This document shows positions 14,001-23,200 of a DNA stretch of 64,000 nucleotides, piece after piece (positions within the stretch are counted from its first letter, which is position 1; each line of letters begins with the position of its first letter). Under the pieces are notes generated by a model. It worked only from the letters and a program-made list of their open reading frames with translations. It did not search any database and had not been told where the DNA came from. The position numbers and the translations under genes are program-made. Where the stretch lies: contig NC_031770.1 of assembly GCF_001522545.3 (NCBI RefSeq), positions 34,845,866 to 34,909,865 of the forward strand, given 5' to 3'. The DNA is from Parus major. Lineage: Eukaryota > Chordata > Aves > Passeriformes > Paridae.

Positions 14001-16559
14001 AAAAATGCAAATAACCCCTAGAATGACATACCAGTCTAAAATACTTCTACTTTTCTTCTGTAAACTGACAGCAAATTCTCTTCCTTGCTAAGTATGCTTA
14101 TTTGTTAAGAATATTTTCTTCATGCTAAAGAAGCTAAATCCAACGTGACCTTGAGTGTGATCAGTTTAAATACAACACTGCATTTCTAGTAGTTATTTCT
14201 CCCAATATGTTTCTGGTATGTATCCTTAAATAGATATTGACTCCCTAGTTCCTTAAATTTGCATTTTTAAAGTTATATATTTTAGCATGTTAAGGTCTGA
14301 AAAAATCCTTGGGTTGAATGCACAGTTTCAGTGACTCAAGTGCAATGTGAAAAACTACATGTGTAAATGGCCATTCCTATTCATTTATAGCTTATTTATT
14401 TACAATTTGTATTAATATATAGCTTCTAAATTTGAGAAAAAAATATTCAAAAGTAAATCAGTCATACAATTGTATTTTAAAATTGCTTATGCAGTTGCTC
14501 TGAGGCCATTAAAAAAGCAGATACTTTTACTTCTATGTTCCACATGAGGAATCAAAGATGTATTAGGAAAAAGCTGCAAACCTGCTTGTTAGGTATTCCA
14601 GACTTAAATCTTGAACTACTGAGCTGTCCCAAACTAAGGATTCAACTGAGAGGAAAAACTTGCAGGGCTGTAAAACACCCCAGAGACTTCCTGATGGGAT
14701 ATTTATTTGTTGTGAAATGGTTCAAAACAATTCATACACAGATTGTTTGTATTAAAATGAACTCTTATATTCACTTTCTCAGTTTCCCACCATTTTCTGT
14801 TTAGAGGTTTTGAAACACCTTGCAGCTACTAATGTAATAAGCCCATGATATTTCTGTGAAGATGAGAGAAATTATTCTCATGCGGTTTAGACTGATTCAG
14901 CACTGCTTGTACTAGTGGCAGGTTTCATCTTGATCCTTTTTCTGTTCTGGTAGTAGAGATTGCTCATGTGTATAACCTGTTTATGAAAGAGTTTATGTCA
15001 AGAGACTGCTACAAAGGAGATATAAATGATATTAACAAACTAAAGAACGAACAAAGAAATTTAATGTGCAACAAAGACACAATGAGGTACAGAATAGAAA
15101 CAAAACATTTGTGTAGGAAAAAAATACAACTTTGTACCAATGTTCCCAAATTCATAGATATATAGGGAGTTACCAGCATATATCAGCACAGTGGAAACAG
15201 CCTTTTGAATTGAAATGGGGACATTTTGATATTTTATTTAGTGTTGGAAGGGGTGGGGGAGGGTTTTTTTTATTTTTGGTAGTATAAATGTCTTCAACCA
15301 TGTAATAAAATGAGATCATTTCAGTTATCCTATTGTGTATTACAGGCTTACAGGAAATTTACACTGAACACGTATTTTTCACATGGGGAGATTTACCAGA
15401 AGGAAGGGTAGTGAGTACAGATCTGAGGAACCAGTGAAGGGGATTGTAGTTTTCTCAAATCACTTGGTTTTGCAAAAGCTCCTCAATGACCAAGATATGA
15501 CTGAGATGATTGACTCCAAATGACCAAGAAAGCGATACAGTTCCACTCAATTACTGCTGCAACTTCACCCAACCTATATGTGGCTTCAGTACAACACTAA
15601 CATTACAGGAGAACAAGCTCAGAAAATTTCAGCTGCTACAGCCTGTTTATCAGAATGCTTTTTTTCCTCCCACAGTTGTATTCAGCAGTATTTACTAACC
15701 TGTTTCTAGGGAAAATAAGGAGCTGGGTTTCACTTCAGTAGCTGAATCCACTTACTCCTAAGCTATTTGGATCAGTCGAACCCTTAATAAATCAAGAAGC
15801 AGATAGGAGCAGGGATAACTGAATTTCCTGGTAAGGAGAAGATGGATCCACTGCTTCTTGCTGGGGAAAGCAGGGATATTCACTTTCCCTGTAAATTCAC
15901 CAGGCATCAGATTTGCTGGTTTCCAAGGAGTACCCCATTGTCCCTGTGGACTCTTCTCAGGTTTGGAGCAACAGAATTCTCTGCCTTTCCTGTTGAATCT
16001 GTGCCACTGTACAATTAAGTATTTTTATTCCTGGGGCCAGAAGAGGGAAACACAAGCATAAGCATGAACAGTTTGTGACTTGTTCCCAAAGGGCAAGACA
16101 TAAGGAGATAAGAAGCCTTAATTTTTGATCTTGCTCCATACATATTTCTGTATTTTCCTCTCTTACATGCAACTATCACAGGATAAACACTGTATGAATC
16201 AGTGTACTAATCCTGTTCACAGCTGAAGCATCTCTCACTTGGCAGTGAGCTCAAAAGTTTGCTCCCTTTTTCTCAGGGCCCTAAAACATTCTTATCTAAG
16301 CTGTCCATAGCTTTCCTCTTCATCTGTTTTTGTACTGCTTCTAGAGCTTCTTTGTTCGTTCCCACACAAGCAAACAGGCACAGTAGGTCCAGTGAATTCT
16401 TTGTGTGTTGAATATACTGTTCATCAGTACAGTACATGACGGGTAGGTCTGACATGTCTGGGAAATATTGAACTGCCTGAGCATGCAATCCAACATGTCT
16501 GGGATTTCCATGCTGACTATGTACAAAAGTCCTGGAAAAATACCTCCATATTTTTCATA
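11081..16559. other. Intergenic DNA, no gene seen
   Basis: Mostly unique AT-rich sequence. The longest frame, 13,216-13,587 (+), starts at a TTG and has no recognisable domain. A 71-codon minus-strand frame at 16,273-16,488 ends in a lysine-rich, helix-like stretch (KEALEAVQKQMKRKAMDSL). It lies downstream of a CR1/L3-like fragment on that strand, but I cannot assign it to any family and do not call it a gene. Confidence 0.5.
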
Positions 16560-16800
16560 GACCAGTTCATTTTTTCACATGAGGGGATTAATACATTGTA
16601 ATCAGTTCACTTTTCATCTTTTGATAAACTAAGCCTATTAAATTCAAGCCTCTGACCATGTATTGTATGGTGCAGCATCCTCCCTAGCACTAAAATCACT
16701 CTTGTGATTCCTTTCTGCACAATCTCAGGTTTGTGAACAGTGTTTTAAAAATACAGTCGCAGGAACTGTATGCCTCATTCAAAAAGCAATCTCAGCGATG
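16560..16800 (-). mobile_element. Old CR1/L3-like LINE fragment, minus strand
   Basis: The minus strand reads as a diverged form of the CR1/L3 ORF2-to-3' region common in reptiles and birds. A phrase resembling 'tgtgcagaaaggaatcac' is followed by 'ggcttagtttatcaaaag' and then 'ctgattacaatgtat', in the order seen in those elements. Divergence is much higher than in the other CR1 copies here, so it is probably an old insertion. The identification rests on remembered consensus word order, not an alignment. Confidence 0.5.
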
Positions 16801-17062
16801 CTATACATGCTCCTCATCAGTAAAATACATGACCAAAAGGCAGGTTGTAGGAAACAGTAGGTTTTTACAAACTACTCTCATCCAAATCGCAGCACGTTTT
16901 TTGGTGGAAATTTCTGGTGAATCAAAAGTACTCTGACCCCTGCAGGTGCTTCGGCAAACTGACAAGAGAGGGCTGAGGATAAGGGGAGGAAGAAATTGCA
17001 TTTTTGAGGAGATAGCACAAAACTTCTTACTCGGTGCGTTGCTTCCCCAGGGAGTATTGTTC

Positions 17063-17077
17063 ATTTGCATAACATTC
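17063..17077 (-). promoter_or_regulatory. Octamer (POU) motif with adjacent Sox-like half
   Basis: The plus strand shows a perfect ATTTGCAT octamer followed by AACATT. Read on the minus strand it matches 13 of 15 positions of the known composite Sox-POU element. Sequence match only; a single copy in 64 kb could be chance. Confidence 0.3.
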
Positions 17078-17552
17078 AGAGTTTGAGGTCTTGTCTAATA
17101 TGACCTTCAGGGTACTTTTCTGACCTACTACTTTCCAGAACTCAGGAACATACAATGTTTTTGGTTGTCCTCAAATGTATACACTGGGTTTGTTTATACC
17201 AAAACACAGTGCATTTAGCAAGACCAGCTTGTCATTTACTTTCTAAATCTGTTTAAAAATATATCACAGTATTACTTCAGATACTATTGCCCAGTAAATT
17301 GCTGGTTTTGTCCATTTGTTATTGAGCTATGTCAGCTGAATGGCCCTAATCCTTGTAATGGATGCTGTATCAAGTGTTTTATTGCAATAATGGGGCTTCA
17401 CTGAGAAACAGACCAATGTCTTGCAAACTATTGAGACTAATGAAAACATTGTAGCTCTTGAAAAATACCTCCTACAATTTAGTTTAAGTTCTGAACTATG
17501 ACAATACAGCCTGCTATTCTGCTGCAATAAATGTAGCAATAATGTCTAATAA

Positions 17553-17606
17553 TGTCTATTTTAAAATAGACAAATATGGAAAACACTTTCTTTTAGACAA
17601 ATATGG
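17553..17606. promoter_or_regulatory. 20-bp perfect palindrome plus two 13-bp CArG-like repeats
   Basis: A perfect 20-bp palindrome (17,553-17,572, centred on TTTAAA) overlaps the first of two identical 13-bp copies of TAGACAAATATGG (17,567-17,579 and 17,594-17,606). Each copy contains ACAAATATGG, one mismatch from an SRF CArG box, and the palindrome is one mismatch from a MEF2 site. A regulatory role is inferred. Confidence 0.35.
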
Positions 17607-18840
17607 CAATGCTTTATTTTTCAACATCATGTTACATGGTTGCACTGTTTCCATTACCAATGGGCCTGCTCTAGCAATAGGGAATCTTTGCTACAGTAGG
17701 TATTTAGACTGAAGTCAACAAGAGTGAATTACAGAGCTTTTAAATCTCACCTAAAAGGTATGCACTAGTATATATGTATAGCACTAGTGCTGACAAAGCT
17801 TTTACACTATAGTGTTGTCTCTTCCTGGTGGCAACTTTGCATTGCCAGTTTGGAGCTTCGCTTTTCCATAGCAACTCACAGCTGGTATGAGAATTGGTTG
17901 TGCCAAAATGCACATGTATGCGGGACTAGAGAAACCGTAGAAACCATAGCTTGGCCTCTTTGTAATAATGTCTATTGAGGTTCCAGATGCCCCTTCCCAA
18001 ATTGCTGGCACCGGTACACGCAGCACAAGTCTTCCCAGGCTCAGCACCCTGCAGCTGACAAAATCCACTTGCAGAGCCAATGCCTTCATACTCAAAACGA
18101 CCCCAGATCCGGGCAGTCCTGAGCGTGGGATCCATCGTTTCCAAAGCTGCCATCGCACCTTGGGCTGGGCAGGACAAGGCAGCGGCAGGTCCCTCGCTGA
18201 GATTATACTGAGAGGTTGCCCTGCGCGGCCAACTACCTCCTGTTTCGTGTCGTCTCCTCCGCCCGGTTGCTGCCGCCCGCAGATAAGACAGCATTTTGAC
18301 CTTCGGCAACACCATTCCTCTTGGTTTCCCTCCCGCCACCCGCCCGCTCCAGCTCGGGACAGGCACCTCCGGCCCGCCGCACTCGGCCGGAGCGAGCACC
18401 GCGCCGGGCGCTGCCGCCTGCCGGCCTTGCAGGGCCAGCGCCACAGCGCCGCCGCACCTCCCGCCGCCGCTCCGGGCCGTCCTTGGCCCGCGCAACCCCA
18501 GCGCACCGGGCGGCGGCAGGGCCGCGGCTGCCCGCCCGGCACTGGGCAGCGGAGCCAGCCGCTCGGTAGGGAAGACCGGCCGGCAGCCGCGGGCGCCTTT
18601 TGCCCATGTGCCGGCGAAGAGCACCAGTCGGCCCGGGGTCGGCTTTCGGTGCCGAGGTCGGCGGGCGAGCGGCGGCACCGCCGCTTGTTTATGAGCGGGC
18701 GGAGGGGCGGCCCGGGACGGCGCTGCGCTGCCGCTAGAGCGGGACAGCCCCTCCCGGCCCCGCGGAGCGGGTCGGCCACGGCTCCCCCGCACCCGCGGGG
18801 CACCTGGGCGAGCCCGGCAGCCCGGCTACGGGAACGGAAC

Positions 18841-18859
18841 GGGGCGGGGCGGGGCGGGG
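18841..18859 (+). promoter_or_regulatory. Tandem GC boxes (Sp/KLF type)
   Basis: Three overlapping GGGGCGGGG units in tandem, about 0.9 kb upstream of the CRIM1 start codon. This is a standard Sp1/KLF target arrangement. The distance suggests either an upstream promoter element or an alternative start site. Confidence 0.6.
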
Positions 18860-19142
18860 AGCGACCGGCTCTCCTCTCCCTTGGCGCTGGCGCTGGGAGG
18901 GCGCGGAGCCGCTCCCCGTCCCGGATCCCCGCGCCCCTCGAGGGAGCAGGCAGAGGAAGAGGAGGAGGCTCTCGCCGCCACGGCCGGGGACGGCGAGGCC
19001 CCATTCGCGGCTCCCCGCAGCATCGCCCTGCTGGCTGGGGCCCTCTCCCTCCCCGCCCCCGGGGTCCCCCGGGCCGCCCCCAGCCCGTCCCCGCGGTCTG
19101 GCGCCGCCGCCCCGCTCCGCTCCGCTCCGCGCCCGGAGCCCC

Positions 19143-19279
19143 GGGAGGGGGAGGGGAGGTGCAGGGGGAGGCGGAGGCGGCGGCCGCTGTGGGGCCCAGG
19201 CTGCTCCTCGCCTCCGCTGCGCCTCTTCCAGCCCCAGGATCTGGGGCTGGGGGGGGGCGCGGGAGGAAAGGGGGCGGGC
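19143..19279 (+). promoter_or_regulatory. Two G-quadruplex-prone tracts with a GC box
   Basis: Tract one (19,143-19,168) has four G-runs separated by loops of 1, 1 and 7 bases. Tract two (19,243-19,274) has G-runs of four, nine, three and five with loops of 2, 3 and 6. The second leads into a GGGGCGGG GC box at about 19,271. Both sit just upstream of the CCAAT pair. Confidence 0.55.
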
Positions 19280-19294
19280 CGGCCCCGGCAGTGC

Positions 19295-19352
19295 CCAATG
19301 AGAGAGGCGCGGACGGGCACTCGGGGCGGTGCGGAGGCGATCCTCGCCCAAT
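19295..19352 (+). promoter_or_regulatory. CRIM1: Pair of CCAAT boxes, probable CRIM1 core promoter
   Basis: Two GCCCAATG motifs have CCAAT at 19,295-19,299 and 19,348-19,352, 53 bp apart and in the same orientation. NF-Y sites typically lie 60-100 bp upstream of the start in TATA-less promoters. This predicts transcription starting at roughly 19,380-19,450. Downstream of these boxes there is no ATG before the CRIM1 start. Confidence 0.6.
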
Positions 19353-19399
19353 GGGGGCAGGGCAGAGGGCGCACTTGGAGCGGGGCGAGAGGGAGGCAG

Positions 19400-19734
19400 G
19401 AGGCGAGTCGGGACTCGGGACGCGAGGGGGACAGAGCCAGCAGCCGCCGCAGCCGCGCTCGCAGCCGCTCGCACGCACGGCGCCGCGGAACCGGGAGCCG
19501 GCGGGCGAGGGACGAGCGGACTGAGGGACGCCGCTTCCAGGAGTGGGGCAGCGGGCGGAGCCGCCACCCGGAGGAGAAGTTTGGCTGAAGCCGCCGCCGC
19601 CGAGAGAGGAAACTTTCCTCGGGGGGCCGGAGGCGGGGGCGGCGGGAAGGAGCCGCGGCACGCTCGGGTCCGCCGCCCGGCGAGGGGGCTTCCGAGAGGC
19701 TCCCCCCGGCCCAGGCCGGGCTGCGGCGGCTGGG
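19400..19734 (+). other. CRIM1: Predicted CRIM1 5' UTR (5' end approximate)
   Basis: Very GC-rich leader with a short GCC repeat near 19,591. It contains no upstream ATG. An in-frame TGA at 19,522-19,524 closes the reading frame before the start codon. The 5' boundary is a guess from the CCAAT spacing. Confidence 0.5.
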
Positions 19735-20086
19735 ATGTACCTGGCAGCGGTCTCGGCGGGGAGGAGACGCCCGGGCGGAGACGGCGGCTGGCACCTGGCG
19801 GCCGCGGGGTGGCTGTTCCTGCTGGCCCTGCTGCTGGGCGAGTCGGGGACGCGTGCTCTCGTCTGCTTACCCTGCGACGAATCCAAATGCGAGGAACCGA
19901 AGAGCTGCCCCGGTAGCATCGTGCTGGGGATCTGCGGTTGCTGTTTTATGTGCGCTCGGCAGCGGAACGAGAGCTGCGGGGGAGTCTATGGGCTGCACGG
20001 AGCTTGCGACCGGGGCTTGCGCTGTGTCATCCGACCGCCGCTCAACGGAGACTCCATCACCGAGTACGAAGTGGGCGTCTGCGAAG
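19735..20086 (+). CDS. CRIM1: CRIM1 exon 1: signal peptide and IGFBP module
   Basis: First coding exon of CRIM1, a type I membrane protein that binds BMPs and modulates their processing and delivery at the cell surface. The exon gives 117 full codons plus one base. Residues 1-41 are a signal peptide: an Arg-rich start, a hydrophobic core around residues 21-35 (AAAGWLFLLALLL) and probable cleavage after TRA. Residues 42-116 are an IGFBP-type module with 12 cysteines (44, 47, 52, 58, 67, 69, 70, 73, 81, 91, 97, 116). It includes CGCCFMC, the signature of this fold, and an N-glycosylation sequon NES at 78-80. DRGLRCVIRPPLNGDS matches the family closely. The ATG is the first in frame after a TGA at 19,522; its context has G at -3 and T at +4, so it is moderate. 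The exon ends GCGAAG at a GTGAG donor, phase 1, and joins exon 2 to make Asp118. Without splicing the frame stops at 20,188. Confidence 0.95.
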
Positions 20087-20171
20087 GTGAGAGGTGGCGG
20101 GACACCATCCTTCCATCCATCCCTCCAACCATTCATCCCCCGGAGTGGGGGTACCGGTGGGCGGCGGGAAA

Positions 20172-20221
20172 GGAAGGAGGGCGCACCTAAGACGTCTTAG
20201 GCGCCGGTGCGCCCTCCTTCC
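20172..20221. repeat. Perfect 16-bp inverted repeat just inside intron 1
   Basis: Arms at 20,172-20,187 and 20,206-20,221 are exact reverse complements and GC-rich. They enclose 18 bases that contain a 12-bp palindrome (TAAGACGTCTTA) and GGCGCC. It lies 85 bp downstream of the exon 1 donor and could form a stable RNA hairpin or DNA cruciform. The in-frame stop reached by intron readthrough is the first three bases of the loop. Confidence 0.9.
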
Positions 20222-23200
20222 CTTCCAGCCCTCCCGCCTGTCCCATCTGTGAGTGTGTCTTCTAAGCTTCCCTGCTTTAAAAAACCCACAAACCTGAACT
20301 TAGAAGTTTTGCCCTTAATTTTCTTACCCTAAACTTTAGGGTTCTACTAATTCTCCGTAGCATGTCACTGGGTTGCTAGTAGCTTGTATCCGCTACTGAT
20401 GCCCAGCTAAAATTCCTTGATAAAGGACTCGGGAAGAGTTTGGCAGATGGAGATCTCGGAGGTCAGTCGTGCACACATGATGCTTGTTCCGGATTCCCTC
20501 CCGTGTAAAGAAACAACAAAGACTGACATCTGTTACGAAAGTTTTCTTTCCTGTTCCTGTCACTTAATATCTCTCTGCCTGTCCTGCTCGGCATATAATG
20601 ATAAGGGGTGTCTTTTTCCCTGCTGGAGTATCAAGGAGGGGAAATACCTCTCCTCTCAAAGTCACTTCAGCTTCCTGCCGTCTTGTGAGGGGATGAATTG
20701 GTAGGAAATGCAAAAGGACTTAATTCCACCCCCCCTTCAGTTTTTTATCTATCAGAATTCCTAAAATGTATTTTTTTTTAATGTGTTATAAATTAATGAA
20801 AGGCCAGAGACAAATTTTTGGTCTTTCTTTCTCTTGTACCTCCAATTGCCTTTTCCCCCAAGTTGAGGGAAAACATGGCGCTGTAAAGAGATTACAAATA
20901 AGCCCTAGTTTGAGATATGTATAAATGTATATGTGTTTCGGAGCGGGAGCTTCGACAATTCTGGAAAAGGAGACGGAGGCGGTCTCCTCTCGGCGGGTAG
21001 AGGGCAGTAGAAAGTCCAGAGAGCTGGTGAGGCAGCATCTGTCCAAAAAACTTGCATTTAAAATGATGCACTATTTTAAGAAAGCTAAACCCGGTCATTT
21101 TTAGTGGGCAGCTGACCTTTGTCCTGGCGCTTGCTCTTTACTAGTTTGAAACTCCATTTGCCTCCATAACAAATAAATTGCAAACCACAGCAGAGCACGC
21201 AGTGTGTCCCGCCTTTGCTACAACCAATGCTGTCAGCCTCGGGAGCTGATGCTTGGGTAGGATGAGCTCTAGATTAAAAGCTGGACTGTTAAATATTTTT
21301 AAATGGCCCTAAACTATTTTGAAGACCTTGGTTGAGACTATGTTGCTGAATATGTACCTTGCTTTAGTTTCTTATTTTTAATATGTATTGGACAAGCTTT
21401 TGTAAATAGAAAAGTACAAGCAAAGGTGCTTAGAAAATTTACCTGGTTTTGCAGGAGTTTCTCTTGTCATGTGTTATCGAGTAAAAGCTTCCCCCCTTCT
21501 CGATGGTTTAAAGAACAAAAAGTCTACAGTCATTGAAGGCCTTAATGTTCCAATTCCCTTACTGTATCACAGTATGGACATCTCTGGCAGTTTAGGAGTA
21601 TTTCATGCCTTTGAAGTGATGCAATCTGTACGTTGCTGTAGTTCAACTCGTAACACGTCCCATCTACTGTTGAAAATAGTATGAAGCATTTGTTGGCAAG
21701 ATTGTGTTTCAATTAGTGTTGTGGTTAGAAACTAGTTCCAGCTGTCCGTATAGGAATAGTCCTAAGGGAGGGAGATAACGATCTATTAACTATAAGGGAG
21801 ATAACTTTCCTATTTAATTTTCTTATTTTATCTATTTAATTCTCATTCTCATAAGTGAAAATGAACCGAGCTGAGCCATCAGCCTGATAAATAGTCCTGG
21901 AACACCTATTAGTGAATTGTCAGGAAACTGCCCCATTCTAAGGAACAGAGGTAATATGTTGTTCTTCATGGTGCGTGTTTTGCACGTGAGGTGGCAGCGA
22001 GGATAAAAGAGTACTGATTGTACTACTTCTGATTGCTAATATGAGCTTGAATAGTTCTGTGTTTTTGATTGTGATGACCTAAACAGTTGTTCAGTTTACA
22101 GGCACACATGCAACAGGCTAGGCTGGTGATGCCTGATATGAGCAGTATTAAGCCATGGCTTTATCCATTGACAGAATAAAGGCTGCACTTTTTTTGTTGT
22201 CTTGCACATTGGGACTGCAAACCCTTTCCTTCCCCAGTCCAGGGAGGAGGAAATGGAAGTGTCTTGCAGAACTGTGTGAACAGAAATTCATGTTTTTACT
22301 CTCCTTCCCATCTCTAGACTTTTCTTTCATTGCAATTTTTTACACTGAAATGACCCCTACTGGCTACACTTATAAGCATGTGTTTTTGTATCATTTTTGA
22401 AGCTTCATCCCTGTCTTATTTCAGACTGTCAGCATATGCTAGGCTATAGAAGACTTCGAGAGCTGGAACAGCAGCAGGTAGAAATACTTGTCTGCTAACT
22501 TGTTTTTAGCATTTAACATGCTTGACGTAAATGAGTTCCATAACACCTGACAGGGAAGTCTCTGTGGCATCTGTTGCTGGTAGCTTTTCTTTCTGAAATT
22601 ACAAACAGACCATTCTTTGTTAAAGCGCTGTTTATTAATGAAATCTGTTGTTGATCCTGAGGGTTTTTTTCCTATATTATTCTAAAAGCTGAAGTTCTCA
22701 TTTATCTCACCACCTTAACCACCTCTCTGAGCAGTTCCAGCACTCCATTTGTGTTGTTTTCCTGAAGTGAGTAAATGCCTTTCCTAAATGCAGTTGTATT
22801 CTTAGTAAGTAATAATTCTGAGGTCCTAGTGCTGGTAGCTACACCTCCTAAAGGGCATTCTTGAGAGACTTTGTGTACCTCCAGCATCTCTTGACTTTAC
22901 AACATCCTTTACAGGGATTTGCTGGGTTGGTTCTATGAGGTGTTGAGAGCCTACACCTCCTTCCACAGGCTCTTAAGGTTGAGAAATTTTGAATGAAAAG
23001 CATGAATTGCCTTTACTTTCTACCTTTAAAGGTAATTCTAGAGCCACCACTGAAGAATTAGACTGAAGTTCTCTGGAAACACCTTAGCTTTGGCTTCTGA
23101 GCTGGGCAGGGCTCTGGCTTTCCAGGGGATCAGAGAGCCTTGAAAAAGTTCTGCCAAAGAAGTGAGGTTACTCTGTGAAAGCATTTCTTGAGATGACTCT

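Larger units (their letters stand above)
16801..18199. other. Proximal 5' flank of CRIM1
   Basis: Unique sequence between the old LINE fragment and the CpG island. It contains an octamer-like motif at 17,063 and a palindrome with CArG-like repeats at 17,553-17,606, both listed separately. No supported exon is seen, although a long antisense frame from the CpG island extends to 17,802. Confidence 0.5.
18200..20222. promoter_or_regulatory. CRIM1: CpG island spanning the CRIM1 promoter and exon 1
   Basis: Composition changes abruptly from AT-rich flank to dense C+G with many CpG dinucleotides, then returns to AT-rich sequence about 130 bp into intron 1. The scarcity of TA-containing stops keeps several frames open on both strands, including a 705-codon minus-strand frame and a 518-codon plus-strand frame. 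Both read as Arg/Pro/Ala/Gly-rich shadow translations. No TATA box is seen at the expected place, consistent with a dispersed CpG-island promoter. Confidence 0.9.

Noticed and set aside
16273..16488. 71-codon minus-strand frame with a lysine-rich helix-like C-terminus
   Set aside because: The stretch looks protein-like, but I cannot match a family. It is downstream of an old LINE fragment on the same strand and there is no supporting splice site. Left as unassigned.
17968..19524. 518-codon plus-strand open frame ahead of CRIM1
   Set aside because: It is stop-poor because of the CpG island composition, reads as Arg/Pro/Ala/Gly-rich low-complexity protein, and overlaps the promoter elements. 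It ends at the same TGA that closes the frame upstream of the CRIM1 start.
21976..22000. Second CTCF-like word with an overlapping CACGTG E-box
   Set aside because: Only about 10 of 14 core positions fit CTCF, and the 5' CCA part is missing.
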